A stretch of 64,000 nucleotides of DNA from JAPOUP01 sp965201085 (lineage in GTDB: Bacteria; Pseudomonadota; Alphaproteobacteria; Rhodobacterales; Rhodobacteraceae), in the NCBI GenBank assembly GCA_965201085.1, contig CBDAVS010000019.1, positions 1 to 64,000 on the forward strand, in the 5' to 3' direction. Under the pieces are notes generated by a model. It ran no database searches and was not told the DNA's origin. It saw nothing but the letters and a program-made list of their open reading frames with translations. The stretch's first letter is position 1. Every line of letters begins with the position of its first letter. The translations under genes and the position numbers were made by a program. Below are positions 1 through 9,197 of this stretch, piece by piece.

Positions 1-809
1 AACCTGCCCATGCGCAATGCATCGATCCGATCCTCGGCGATTGCCACGTATTCAGGCTTTACATCGCATCCGTATGCATCACGGCGATGCATCAGCGCAG
101 CGATGACTGCCGACCCTACGCCCATATAGGGATCTAAAACCGCATCCCCTTCATCAGTCATTGACAGCACAAGGCGTTCAACCAGTTCCACCGGGAACTG
201 GCATGGATGGTCGGTCTTTTCGGGGTGGTTGCTTTTCACGTTAGGAAATTCCCAGACATCGGACGGGTTTTTTCCAAGGGGATTTCCTGATAGCTTGCCT
301 GCGTTCGGCCCCTTGAAATGCCTTTTACCTGGATACTTGGCTGGCACACGGATCGGATCAAGATGCCATGTGTAGTCTTCCGACGCCGTCCACCAATTGA
401 TCGTTTCGTAACGGCCAGACAGACGGCGGGAGCAGTGAAGTCCATGCCCGAAATGCCAGATGATCCGGTTGCGCAGTTTCATTCCAAGATCGCGAAAAGT
501 CTGATAAAGCAACGTATCAAGCGGCATTATCTCGCCGTTCGAAACGTAATTGCCGACCTGCCAGCATATGGAACCCTGTGGGTGCAGTATTCGTTTACAC
601 TCCGCGATTACGGCTCCCTGTTGCGCCAGGTACTCGTCAAGCGTCCTTTTCGACTCGTAATCCTTGCCGAGATTGTAGGGTGGTGAAGTGACGATCAACT
701 TGCATAGTCCGTCGGGCAAGCTTCGCATGAAGTCCATGTTGTCCGCGCAAGCCATCACCGGAACACGTTCGTTCTGCCTTTGTTTAAAAAAAATCCGTGC
801 CGATGTCAT
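1..809 (-). CDS. Site-specific DNA methyltransferase (N4/N6 type), 3' end outside the window
   Basis: The frame is open from ATG at 809 to the window edge (about 269 codons visible). The order of motifs is the beta-class arrangement: the catalytic motif TSPPYN comes early (about residue 45) and the AdoMet-binding motif DPYMGVGS comes late (about residue 230). This is the N6_N4_Mtase family, which methylates adenine N6 or cytosine N4. The ATG overlaps the transposase stop as ATGA (809-806), so the two are probably translationally coupled. An internal ATG nearer the first motif could be the true start. The target sequence cannot be predicted, and no restriction enzyme gene is visible next to it. 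Confidence 0.8.
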   Translation of the reverse strand, partial: MTSARIFFKQRQNERVPVMACADNMDFMRSLPDGLCKLIVTSPPYNLGKDYESKRTLDEYLAQQGAVIAECKRILHPQGSICWQVGNYVSNGEIMPLDTLLYQTFRDLGMKLRNRIIWHFGHGLHCSRRLSGRYETINWWTASEDYTWHLDPIRVPAKYPGKRHFKGPNAGKLSGNPLGKNPSDVWEFPNVKSNHPEKTDHPCQFPVELVERLVLSMTDEGDAVLDPYMGVGSAVIAALMHRRDAYGCDVKPEYVAIAEDRIDALRMGR

Positions 810-1786
810 GACCTCGCCCCGGAGGGGAGTCCGTTGTCGGCGATCAGATCCATGTAGCGCAGCCGCCTGCCGTCCATACCGCCGACCATGGATCGCATCT
901 GGTCAATTGTGTCGGCTTCCCTGACGTTGTGCCGTCCGACGAATTCCCGGACGTACCGGTTCATGTGCTTTCTGCTCATCTTGTGGAAGGTGCCCTTGTG
1001 CGCCCGCTTGAGCATTGACCAGAAGGACTCCATGCCATTCGTATGCGCGTCGCCCCGCACGTATTGCCCCGCGCTGTGCCTGACGCTTTCATGCCTACGT
1101 CTGATTCCAACATAGCCTTTCGCGTCGTCGGTGTAGACCTGCGCCGTCGGATCGGTGCGCTCCTCGACGAATCCCTGAAGCGTCTTCGCCTTTGTGTCCG
1201 GCACCACCTTCGCGGCGACCTGGTTGGTCTCCCGATCCTTCACCCCGACAACCGCCGTCTTGCCAACCGTTCCACGTCCGGCCTTCAGTCTGTCTTTAGA
1301 GTGCTTGTTCCGTTCCCTGCCGCCCATATAGGTCTCGTCGGCTTCCACGGGACCGGTGAAACTCTCTATCTCATCAATGCCGTATGCTTCCCGAATCCTG
1401 TGGGCAAGATGCCATGCCGATTTCTGGGTTATCTCAAGATCGCGGTGCAACTTCATGCTGGATACCGACTTCAGGTTTGTCAGGCAAAGATAGATCGCGA
1501 TGGCCCATATCCTATATCCAAGGTTCGACGATTCCATAACCGTTCCCTTGCGGACGCTGAAACGCGTCTTGCAGTGCCTAGCGCGGCATCGGTAGGGGCG
1601 ACCATTCTCAGGGCAATCGGTCTGGATATTGTCGTTGCCACACTTCGGACAGGTGACGCCGTCCGGCCAGCGTTTTTTCGCGAACCATGCCTCGGCGGTG
1701 GCGTCATCCGGGAACATCCGCATTATCTCGATCAGGCTGATGCCCTTGCGGAAGGACTTTCCCGGTGCATTGTGATTCGTTTTCAT
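806..1786 (-). CDS. IS1595-family transposase
   Basis: The protein has 326 residues. An N-terminal zinc ribbon (CPKCG near residue 47, further cysteines near 66-72) precedes the ISXO2-like DDE domain: EADETYMGG, then VYTDDAKGY, then HTNGMESFWSMLKRAHKG. It is full length and has no frameshift, so it may be active. It is clearly related to, but well diverged from, the transposase at 30872-31849, so the two elements are not recent copies of each other. The stop codon overlaps the methyltransferase start. Confidence 0.93.
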   Translation of the reverse strand: MKTNHNAPGKSFRKGISLIEIMRMFPDDATAEAWFAKKRWPDGVTCPKCGNDNIQTDCPENGRPYRCRARHCKTRFSVRKGTVMESSNLGYRIWAIAIYLCLTNLKSVSSMKLHRDLEITQKSAWHLAHRIREAYGIDEIESFTGPVEADETYMGGRERNKHSKDRLKAGRGTVGKTAVVGVKDRETNQVAAKVVPDTKAKTLQGFVEERTDPTAQVYTDDAKGYVGIRRRHESVRHSAGQYVRGDAHTNGMESFWSMLKRAHKGTFHKMSRKHMNRYVREFVGRHNVREADTIDQMRSMVGGMDGRRLRYMDLIADNGLPSGARS

Positions 1787-1848
1787 GTCCGATTCCCTGT
1801 TTCCTTAAAGGGATATAGCATTTGGCCCCATCTGTTTCAACAGAAAAA

Positions 1849-1871
1849 GGGCCGGATTGTATATAATCCCC
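1849..1871. repeat. Terminal inverted repeat of the left IS1595-type element
   Basis: Read on the minus strand it begins GGGGATTATATACAATCC. The outer 13 bases are identical to both ends of the element at 30789-33531. This defines the insertion point in the interrupted gene. Confidence 0.85.
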
Positions 1872-2521
1872 CAAAATTGCGCAAAAATTCATCGGTCACA
1901 GCCCATCGGAAAAATGTGTAGGAACGGGTTGCGAGGACATTACCCAGATCCACAATCATCTCGGGGTCGAATGACGCGAAAACCGGCTGTTCGCGAAAGC
2001 TGTCGATGTCAAGGAACCATGAACGCTGATCAATCGCCGGCATCATTTCCGAGTCGTGCGTTTGATTCTCTTGCATTATCCCTGTACGTACTACAAGGTT
2101 TCCTTCTTTTGTTTTGAACAAAGCCTCATTCATACACCGTATCATATCGCCCTGCACCGTTCCGGTACCGATCCCGAGAACTTCGCTTCGTACAAGCTCA
2201 TTGATACGGTTGAATGGTTCGCCACAAACCTGATCAATGTAACGAACTCCAACACGTCCAACGAGCACAGGCTTGACTGTAGCTTGCAGGGCAACAAGAA
2301 CTTCCTTTAGCCGTTCGAAGAAATCCGTTCTATTTTGGTACGCCGTAGTCTCTATCGCAATAAAGTTTGTCGCGAGTGTTACTCTCCAATGGCTGTGAAG
2401 ATCAACGAAGCGCCAGTGATGGAAAATCTTCCGGGCACCTTCAACACCCGAATGAATTGAGATATTCAGCATCCTGCTGAGCGATTGGGAACGATCCCCG
2501 GATCAGTTCTTGAAATTCGGC

Positions 2522-3898
2522 CCCCACTTCCAGTCCGAAGTGCAACACCGGCCCGCCTCCGGAGCGAGGGCGTGGCCCGAGCGGAGGAGGCGGGCCGGTG
2601 TTGAGGGATTTTCCGGCCAGGGCCCCGGATTCCACGCGGAATACGGCGGCTGTCCCTTCGGATCGGAGCGTAACCGGGCCTCCCGGCGGCGGCAAGGCCC
2701 CGCGGCGGGAGGTGGCGCGCCCGTCCGGGCGAGGGAAGGGGTGGCCCGACCGAAACCGGGCGGGCGCGCCTGCGGAATTCCCTCTCCCCCGTCGGCCGAC
2801 GGGGCGAAGCGCCTCAGGGAGGCCGCGCCCGCGCGAAAGCCTCCGCCGGCGTCAGGTAGCCGAGCGCCTTGCGGGGGCGCGCGTTCAGGATGTCCTGGAC
2901 CCGCTTCACGCGGGCGTCCGTGACCTGCCGCAGGTCGGTCCCCTTCGGCAGGTACTGGGGCGGCAGCCCGTTGGTGTGCCCGTTCAGGCCCCGCTCCCAC
3001 GAGTGATAGGGCGTCGCGAAGAAGAAGTCGGCCTCCAGCGCCTTCGCCACCTTCGCGTGCCCCGCGAACTCCTTGCCGTTGTCCGCCGTGATCGTGTGGA
3101 CCCTGGCGCCGAGCCCCTTGAGAAGGTCGGTCATCGCCTCGCCGACCGCCTCCGCCTTCTTTCCGTCAACCCGTTGGAGAAGCGTGAATTTCGAGCATCT
3201 GTCCACAAGCGACACCACCGCACCGCTGTGTCCCCCGCCGATCACCGTGTCCGCTTCCCAGTCGCCGATTCTCGCCTTCGCCCCGACCTCTTTCGGGCGC
3301 TCCGAGATGTCCCTCCGGCCCGGGATGTGACCCCGGCCCGCGTGGCGGCCACCCTTCCGGTTCGGTTTCTTTCCCCGCCGCCGCAGGTGCCCGAAAAGCG
3401 TTCCTCCGTCCCTGCGGTCCGCGCGTACGAGGTCGTATATCCGCTGACGGCCGACCATGCCGGGGTCCTCCAGCCGGAGACGCCCCGAGACCTGTTCCGG
3501 GCTCCAGCCCTCCTCCAGCTTCGCCACGACCTTCGCCCAGCGCTCCTCCGTCAGCTTCCTCGGGACCGAAGAGGCCTCGCTCCGGCGCCCGGTGGCCTTC
3601 CTCCACGCCTGTCCCTGCCGGTATCCCCGCCCGCCGCCGTTGCGTCGGATCTCCCGCGATATGGTGGCCGGATGGCGGCCCAGCTGCCTGGCGATGGCCC
3701 CGTCCGGAAGCCCGCTTTTCCCCGTCGCGTATATCTGGCATCTTTCGTCGAAGGTCAGATGACGGTAGCCCTCGGGCATGACACTCTCCTCGGCTCGTTC
3801 ACCGGGACTGTCGCCGTTATCTGGCCGATTCGCAAGATGCTGCACCCGAAACGCGGCTTCCCACCATCAACGGTGTTGCACTTCAGAGCGGAACGGGG
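2522..3898 (-). mobile_element. IS30-family insertion sequence, copy A (complete, 3-bp target duplication)
   Basis: The 1377-bp element has imperfect inverted repeats: CCCCACTTCCAGTCCGAAGT at the left and the complement of CCCCGTTCCGCTCTGAAGTG at the right. It is flanked by GGC on both sides (2519-2521 and 3899-3901), and the interrupted gene rejoins in frame when it is removed. Between the transposase stop and the left end lie about 290 bp of GC-rich DNA conserved in copies B and C, with no gene I can support. Confidence 0.9.
2814..3779 (-). CDS. IS30-family transposase (copy A)
   Basis: The protein has 321 residues from ATG 3779, preceded by GAGGAGAG. An N-terminal helix-turn-helix (LTFDERCQIYATGKSGL, then LGRHPATISREIRRN) is followed by the integrase-like core with GDWEADTVIG (first Asp) and TADNGKEFAG (second Asp). 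The expected third residue lies 34 positions after the second Asp. There the sequence reads LNGHTNGL where the family normally reads NENTNGL, so Gly replaces the catalytic Glu. This is the only copy with an undisturbed reading frame, but it may be catalytically dead. Confidence 0.9.
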   Translation of the reverse strand: MPEGYRHLTFDERCQIYATGKSGLPDGAIARQLGRHPATISREIRRNGGGRGYRQGQAWRKATGRRSEASSVPRKLTEERWAKVVAKLEEGWSPEQVSGRLRLEDPGMVGRQRIYDLVRADRRDGGTLFGHLRRRGKKPNRKGGRHAGRGHIPGRRDISERPKEVGAKARIGDWEADTVIGGGHSGAVVSLVDRCSKFTLLQRVDGKKAEAVGEAMTDLLKGLGARVHTITADNGKEFAGHAKVAKALEADFFFATPYHSWERGLNGHTNGLPPQYLPKGTDLRQVTDARVKRVQDILNARPRKALGYLTPAEAFARARPP

Positions 3899-4037
3899 GG
3901 GCAATAAAAACCGGATTTGCGACCAAAAGAATTTCTGGGAAACGAACCTGCGCCAGAACACCTGTCAATGGCGTTTTCTTGAGCGGCACCGTTGATGGCG
4001 CATCCTCATTGAGCGGGTCGCGAATGAGGTCGAGCAT

Positions 4038-4620
4038 GATGGACTCCTATCAAATTCCATATGTGAGGCAAATACCATTGAATGTGAAGAGCTTCTTTCG
4101 AATGTCGCCGCAAGTGCCAGATGGCGTCTCATCCGGCCCAGCCATACCCGCTGAAATTACGATCCAAATAAGGTGCGCCGTGCCTACACCTTAATATCCG
4201 CCGCAGGATGAGCCTATCTCACCGTCCACCGCACCTCCGTGGAACCATCACCGAATGATTGCTGGCGAACGTCAGCAGAAACTTCGTTCGTGAACCAAAC
4301 ACTCATGTAGCGCACGGTCCGAGTACACCCCACCCCTGATGTAACGTTCTGAAGCGATGTCCCGGCATGTGCATGGCGTGTGCCGGGATATCGCTTTTTC
4401 TCAGGTGTCCGGTATACGGCCGGCTGAAGCGGGACCGGGGACGCCCGTTTAATGGCATATCACAGCCCGTTTCCAACCGTATCCGAGCGACGGCATCGAA
4501 CCCCATCATGTGTCAGCCACGACCGGGGACGAACGGTGAAACGACCGGCATCGCGTCCGGCGATGTCAGTCAGCTGCCCGTCGCTCCCCGCCTACGCCTT
4601 CGCGACAACTTCCATATGGA
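4038..4620. other. Gap without a supported gene
   Basis: This is the upstream region of the broken TIGR04255 gene, then low-information sequence leading to the IS110 remnant. The only sizeable frames are short, arginine-rich and unlike any family I know. I see no RNA gene and no clear repeat. Confidence 0.5.
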
Positions 4621-5320
4621 GCGGTACGACATGACGGTAAAGGACAGCATGAACGTCGTCCACCTGCGAGCGTCCGACCCCGCCGCCCACAGGATGCGGG
4701 TCACGGCAACCGTCAGGCCCGCCGGACCGTTCGCCGACGCCGGCACCCACACCGAAGTGTTCCCGACCCCGCACGATGGAATCACGCGGCTTGTCGCCTG
4801 ACTGGCCAGCACCGAGCCGACCGTGGTCCACGACCGGCATGGAAGGCGATCAAGGGCGGCGGGACCGATATCGCGGACAGCGTCCGGCTCGCCCGGATCC
4901 GCCGGTTCAGCCCGTTTTCCGCAGGTTCCGGGAGCCGTGCACCGTCTCACATAAGCGGTGGTCGGTGGTCCGGGAGCGGTCCCGGCGGGGCAACCGCATC
5001 CACCGGATCCTCGTCGGCGCTGGCATCCGGGCCGGAGGCGTGCTTTCCGACCTGTTCGGCAACGACGGAGCGCCGGAGAGCGACGCGGCGGAAAGGCCCG
5101 CGGGGCAGCACAGGCCTGCGGACCATCCCGGTCGAATGCGGTCGGGCGGGCGACCGTCGCGACCGCCCACAGGACCCCTCCGGCTATCCATCGCATGCCG
5201 CCGGCCGGCGAACTCCAGCGCGATCCCGAAGCCGGTTACGAAGCGCTCATGATCCGGCGGAACGCGCCGCGCCAGCTCGGGATGATGATGTGGTGCGGCA
5301 TCGATCCGGAGACCGCCTGA
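4621..5320 (+). pseudogene. IS110-family transposase remnant
   Basis: The start resembles the IS110 N-terminus (MNVVHLRASDPAAHRMRV, where intact members have a CAGLDVHK-like motif with catalytic Asp). It continues through THTEVFPTPHDGITRLVA to a stop at 4798-4800. A second piece (RRGNRIHRILVGAGIRAGG, then VLSDLFGNDG, near 4990-5075) matches the middle of IS110 transposases in another frame. Catalytic residues are missing and there are several stops and shifts, so this is an old, inactive copy. Its ends are not recognisable. Confidence 0.65.
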
Positions 5321-5368
5321 CAGAGGCCTCCGCCGTCAGGGAGCATTCCGCGCCATAGCGCACAGGCC

Positions 5369-5394
5369 AAGGTGACAAGGTGACAAGGTGACCG
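5369..5394. repeat. Short tandem repeat (AAGGTGAC-type unit)
   Basis: Nearly three direct copies of a 9-base unit (AAGGTGACA) lie just after the IS110 remnant. No function is apparent. Confidence 0.7.
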
Positions 5395-5589
5395 GACCAT
5401 TTCGCTGGCAGGTCAACGGCACCGATCACCGCCGACATGGCGCTTAAAAACCTCAGCGGTCGATAGAACCCTTGCGATCGAACGGAATCGCATCGCTCAG
5501 ACTACTGTTACGTCACACAGTAAATGCAGAGTTGGGTCAGGGATTATGCATACAGCGAAATGTACATAGGCCAACTCAACCAAAATACC

Positions 5590-6585
5590 TCAGAAAACAC
5601 CGGACGCACGGAACAGATCCTTCAGGTCAGTTTCGGGCCGTGCACCAACATGGCTGATTATGTTGGCGGCGGCGATGTTTCCCATGCACCCACAGGTCTC
5701 GAGGCCGTAGCCCTCAACCAATCCCCAAAGGAACGCCCCAGCGAAAAGATCCCCGGCACCAGTTACATCCACCACATTTGTCGGTTCCGCCGCGATGTGC
5801 CAGTGATGACCGTCCGACACGACATGCACACCGTTCCCCCCATCGGTGCAGACCACGACCTCCACTTCCGCCGCAGCCGCCACCAAAGCCGAATCAAGGT
5901 CGCCTGGACCGTACATCGACAGGATTTCCGCACGGTTCGCCAAAACCAGATCGACATCGTTCCTCAGCATCGCCCCGAACGCGGTTCGGTGGCGCTCGAT
6001 GCAGTGAGGATCCGACAAAGTGATCGCCACCTTGCCACCTGAGCTCCGGCAGGCGGATATCGCCCGAGCGAAAGCTTCCTGACTGTCCAGCCCATCGAAA
6101 CGATAGCCCTCAAGAAAAATCCACTCCGCCTCGGCCATCATCCGTTCGTCGATGTCAGACGGTGCCAGGAACTCGGTGACGCCTAGATATGTATTCATCG
6201 AGCGTTCACCGTCGGGGGTCACCATAATGATGCTACGACCTGTCTCCGCCGGATGATCCACAGGCGCCGGACAGGTCTCGAATACCGCTCCCTGCGCACG
6301 CAGATCATGGGCAAAGATATCGCCGAGTTGATCGTCCTTTACCTTGCCGACAAACGCCGTCTTGCCACCAAGCTGAGCGATACCGGCAATCGTGTTCGCC
6401 GCCGAGCCGCCGGAGATTTCACGCGCCGGACCGATCCGTGAATAAAGATCTATTCCCCGCTCCCGATCGATGAGTTGCATTATCCCTTTCTGGATACCGT
6501 TCGCCTCCATGAAGGCGTCGTCACAATGAGCCACAACATCGACCAACGCGTTTCCGATACCAACGACCTGAAATCTCCGGGTCAC
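5590..6585 (-). CDS. Adenosine kinase-like PfkB-family carbohydrate kinase
   Basis: The protein has 331 residues from GTG 6585, preceded by GAGGAG. It would phosphorylate adenosine or a related nucleoside or sugar with ATP in the cytosol. It shows the N-terminal ribokinase glycine motif (ISGGSAANT, near residue 62) and the C-terminal signature DVTGAGDLFAGAFLWG with the catalytic Asp. The N-terminus VVGIGNALVDV is typical of alphaproteobacterial adenosine kinases. The start overlaps the nth stop by four bases (GTGA), so the two genes are probably cotranscribed. An upstream ATG at 6684 lies inside nth and is unlikely. Substrate choice within the PfkB family is inferred. Confidence 0.85.
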   Translation of the reverse strand: MTRRFQVVGIGNALVDVVAHCDDAFMEANGIQKGIMQLIDRERGIDLYSRIGPAREISGGSAANTIAGIAQLGGKTAFVGKVKDDQLGDIFAHDLRAQGAVFETCPAPVDHPAETGRSIIMVTPDGERSMNTYLGVTEFLAPSDIDERMMAEAEWIFLEGYRFDGLDSQEAFARAISACRSSGGKVAITLSDPHCIERHRTAFGAMLRNDVDLVLANRAEILSMYGPGDLDSALVAAAAEVEVVVCTDGGNGVHVVSDGHHWHIAAEPTNVVDVTGAGDLFAGAFLWGLVEGYGLETCGCMGNIAAANIISHVGARPETDLKDLFRASGVF

Positions 6586-7226
6586 GTGGATTTCTCCTCG
6601 AACCGGCAGAACTCCCTGATCAGGCACGCACCGCAATCCGGCCGTCGGGCCCTGCAGATGTAGCGGCCATGCAGAATCAACCAATGATGCGCATGAAGCT
6701 GGTATTCAGCAGGTACATTGTCCTCGATAGCGCGCTCGACCGCAGCCGTATCCTTGCCGGGGCATATGCCGGTGCGGTTACCCACCCGAAAAATATGTGT
6801 GTCGACGGCCTGCGCGGGATGCTTCCACCACATGTTAAGAACCACATTCGCGGTCTTGCGCCCAACCCCCGGAAGCGACTGCAATGCGGCGCGGGAAGAC
6901 GGAACCTCACCACCATAGTCATCGACCAAAATGCGTGAGAGCTTCATCACGTTGCGGGCCTTGTTCCTGAACAGACCGACGGTCCTGATATGCTCGATCA
7001 GACGCTCCTCGCCCAGGGCCAGCATCTTCTTTGGTGTATCCGCGATTCCGAACAGAGATCTCGTCGCCTTATTCACCCCCACATCGGTCGCTTGCGCACT
7101 CAGTGCCACCGCGACCAAAAGCGTATAGGCGTTGACATGTTCCAGTTCACCCCTAGGTTCAGGCTCAGCGACCCGGAAACGCTCGAAGATCGCCTGGATC
7201 GTATGATAGTCGAGTTGTTTGGTCAT
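6582..7226 (-). CDS. nth: Endonuclease III
   Basis: The protein has 214 residues. This base-excision repair DNA glycosylase and AP lyase removes oxidised pyrimidines. It carries the helix-hairpin-helix motif LPGVGRKTANVVLN with the catalytic Lys, then VDTHIFRVGNR with the catalytic Asp. A C-terminal 4Fe-4S cluster motif with four Cys (C-X6-C-X2-C-X5-C) lies near the end. The length is normal and all key residues are present. I chose ATG 7226 (MTKQLDYHTI) over the ATG six codons upstream. It overlaps the downstream kinase gene. Confidence 0.95.
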   Translation of the reverse strand: MTKQLDYHTIQAIFERFRVAEPEPRGELEHVNAYTLLVAVALSAQATDVGVNKATRSLFGIADTPKKMLALGEERLIEHIRTVGLFRNKARNVMKLSRILVDDYGGEVPSSRAALQSLPGVGRKTANVVLNMWWKHPAQAVDTHIFRVGNRTGICPGKDTAAVERAIEDNVPAEYQLHAHHWLILHGRYICRARRPDCGACLIREFCRFEEKST

Positions 7227-7369
7227 CTGCGGCGGTATGCACAATACCGTCTTTCACCGCAAGATCCGACGGCGATCAAACCCATCTCCTGTCCAGAGCA
7301 ATGCGCACAGAACGGGTCGCCGGGACACCATTAACTACATAGACTCGACCCGAGAACAAGGAGCGCTCG

Positions 7370-8227
7370 ATGACAGATTCCAGCCCCGAACACGGCTACC
7401 ATTACGCCGTTATCCGTCGTGCGATCGACTTGATCGACTCGCACGGCGGTGAAACGCTTTCACTCGATAGCCTTGCGCGCCAAATGCGCATGAGCCCGGC
7501 GCATTTCCAGCGCACCTTCAGCCAATGGGCGGGTGTATCTCCGAAACGCTATCAGCAATACCTGACCCTCGGCAACGCGAAGGCGATGCTCAAGGAAAGA
7601 TTCACCACCCTTGACGCCGCGGCGGAGCTCGGATTGTCCGGCAGCGGACGGCTGCACGATCTGTTCATGACCTGGGAAGCCATGAGCCCCGGCAACTACG
7701 CACGGCGATGCGAAGGGCTCGAGATTTTCTGGGGCTGGTTCGAGAGCCCGTTCGGCCCGGCACTCGTTATGGGAACGGCGAAAGGGATCTGCGGCATCGC
7801 CTTCGCGGCGGAAACCGGAGAGGCAGCGGCCCAGGAAGATCTGCGCGGACGCTGGCCTAGGGCCGTATTTACCGAAAACCCGGAATTCCTTGCGGCCTGG
7901 GTCCAGAAAGCGTTTGGCGGTGAGTTCTCGCGATGGGAGCCGGTGCCGCTTCACGTTATTGGAGCACCGTTTCAGATAAAGGTCTGGGAGGCGTTGCTCA
8001 GAATTCCGAGCGGTCATGTCACGACCTATATCGAGGTCGCGAAATCCATTGGTCGTCCGCAGGCGGCGCGGGCGGCTGGCACGGCAATTGGCCGCAATCC
8101 CATCAGCTGGCTGATTCCCTGCCACCGAGCCCTCCGCAAATCCGGAGGACAGGGCGGCTATCATTGGGGTATTCCGGTCAAACGCGCGCTGCTGGCCTAT
8201 GAGGCGGCGCGAATTGAGGGGTCTTGA
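7370..8227 (+). CDS. Ada-type bifunctional regulator / O6-methylguanine-DNA methyltransferase
   Basis: The protein has 285 residues from ATG 7370 (AAGGAG upstream). Residues 10-110 form an AraC-type DNA-binding domain (LARQMRMSPAHFQRTFSQW), and residues 120-280 are the alkyltransferase domain. The acceptor motif is IPCHRAL, preceded by a typical VTTYIEVAKSIG stretch. It lacks the N-terminal zinc domain of E. coli Ada, which senses methylphosphotriesters. How its DNA-binding half would be activated is therefore unclear. It is divergently oriented from nth, with both genes in DNA repair. Confidence 0.9.
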   Translation: MTDSSPEHGYHYAVIRRAIDLIDSHGGETLSLDSLARQMRMSPAHFQRTFSQWAGVSPKRYQQYLTLGNAKAMLKERFTTLDAAAELGLSGSGRLHDLFMTWEAMSPGNYARRCEGLEIFWGWFESPFGPALVMGTAKGICGIAFAAETGEAAAQEDLRGRWPRAVFTENPEFLAAWVQKAFGGEFSRWEPVPLHVIGAPFQIKVWEALLRIPSGHVTTYIEVAKSIGRPQAARAAGTAIGRNPISWLIPCHRALRKSGGQGGYHWGIPVKRALLAYEAARIEGS

Positions 8228-8640
8228 GGACCGAACCGCCGCAACCGGTCTCAGCCCGCCGATACCATTGCGGTGCGGGACCGAATAGGGCGGATTTCGA
8301 TGAGCCCGACACGCTCAAGGAATGGATATTGCTCCATACTGCCACTTGGCAACGGTCGTCACATCCACTACCCGTGTCCGATTCGCAGGCCGAAAGGTCG
8401 GTAACGCCATCCCGCTTTCCAAACCGCCACGGGCTCCAAAGCCAACCACAATTGCGCGATTTGAGCCGAAACAGCATCGTAATCGCAACGCAGGCTATGG
8501 ATCCGGTGCCCGCGGCACCCAATCTCCCGCCGTAGCGAGGGCATCCTGTGATTGCGCCTGAGCGCTTACACTCAAAAGCTGGCTTGAGGTGCGCCCGGAT
8601 AACGCCGCTACACCATATCTGTCATTCAGCGAAGCGTGGG
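8228..8640. other. Gap without a supported gene
   Basis: The frames on both strands overlap each other and none resembles a known family. I see no tRNA fold and no clear terminator between the convergent ada-like gene and atpF. Confidence 0.5.
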
Positions 8641-9192
8641 TCAGTGCATCCTTGACTCTACAGCGACGATAGCTTCGTCAACCAGTCTGGCATGGCTATC
8701 CGGTGTCATCTGTTCGACGATCACATCTCGAGAGGCCGCAACGGCGACCCGTATCGCTTCGTCCCGCACTTCCTTCTCCACCCTCGCCCGCACGCTCGCG
8801 ATCTGTTCCTCCGCGGCGGCTATGCGGCGCGCCACCGAAGCATCGATATCCTTCTTGGCCTGCTCGGCCGCCATCCGCGCCTCATCCTTGGCATGATCGA
8901 TGATCCGTTGGGATTGCGCCTTGACCTCGCGCTGATTTCGTTCAAATCCCGCCAACACGTTCTGGGCTTCGTCACGGAGTTTTTTCGCCTCATCGAGTTC
9001 GGCCCGGATACCGGCGGCGCGTTTGTCAAGAAGGCCACCGAGAAGTCCGGGCACCTTGAGATAGACAAGAATGCCCACGAATAAGATGAACGCGATCAGA
9101 ACGATGAAATCCGTATTGCCAAGCGAAAGAAACGGCCCGGTCGCCGCGAGACCGGGCGTGGTCGAAACCAGTAGGATCGCTGATGTTCTCAT
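8641..9192 (-). CDS. atpF: ATP synthase F0 subunit b
   Basis: The protein has 183 residues from ATG 9192 with GGGAGG upstream. It forms the peripheral stalk of the F1F0 ATP synthase. A single membrane helix (about residues 29-47, DFIVLIAFILFVGILVYL) is followed by a long charged helix rich in Ala, Glu, Lys and Arg. It is the last gene of the leftward F0 operon and starts five bases after the b' gene. Confidence 0.95.
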   Translation of the reverse strand: MRTSAILLVSTTPGLAATGPFLSLGNTDFIVLIAFILFVGILVYLKVPGLLGGLLDKRAAGIRAELDEAKKLRDEAQNVLAGFERNQREVKAQSQRIIDHAKDEARMAAEQAKKDIDASVARRIAAAEEQIASVRARVEKEVRDEAIRVAVAASRDVIVEQMTPDSHARLVDEAIVAVESRMH

Positions 9193-9197
9193 CGCGG

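Larger units (their letters stand above)
1..1871 (-). mobile_element. IS1595-type element with DNA methyltransferase cargo (partial, runs off the left edge)
   Basis: The element is read leftward. Its outer end is the inverted repeat at 1849-1871, which matches the ends of the complete element at 30789-33531 (shared core GGGGATTATATAC). Inside lie an IS1595-type transposase and a DNA methyltransferase overlapping it by four bases. The other end is beyond position 1, so the length is unknown. It is inserted in the 3' part of a TIGR04255-type gene. The candidate 8-bp target on this side is CAAAATTG (1872-1879), but it cannot be confirmed without the other flank. Confidence 0.85.
1872..4037 (-). 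pseudogene. TIGR04255-family protein, split by IS30 and cut at its 3' end by IS1595
   Basis: The gene starts at ATG 4037 (upstream TAGGAG) and reads through PLTGVLAQVRFPEILL. It is interrupted by the IS30 copy at 2522-3898 and resumes as EFQELIRGSFP at 2518. Removing the IS and one copy of the 3-bp target (GGC on the plus strand) restores the frame exactly. A frameshift near 2455 follows, then a long open stretch ending in YTFFRWAVTDEFLRNFGG, a signature I recognise from TIGR04255 proteins. The 3' end is lost at the IS1595 end. The family is sporadically distributed and its function is unknown to me. Three separate lesions make this a dead gene. Confidence 0.8.

Noticed and set aside
2598..3995. 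Long plus-strand frame through IS30 copy A (also the mirror frames at 28184-29998 and 47908-49128)
   Set aside because: It is the antisense of the IS30 transposase in very GC-rich DNA, Arg/Pro-rich, and conserved only because the IS is.
5369..5394. AAGGTGAC repeats as a regulatory iteron or origin
   Set aside because: There are fewer than three copies, no replication gene is near, and it abuts IS110 debris.
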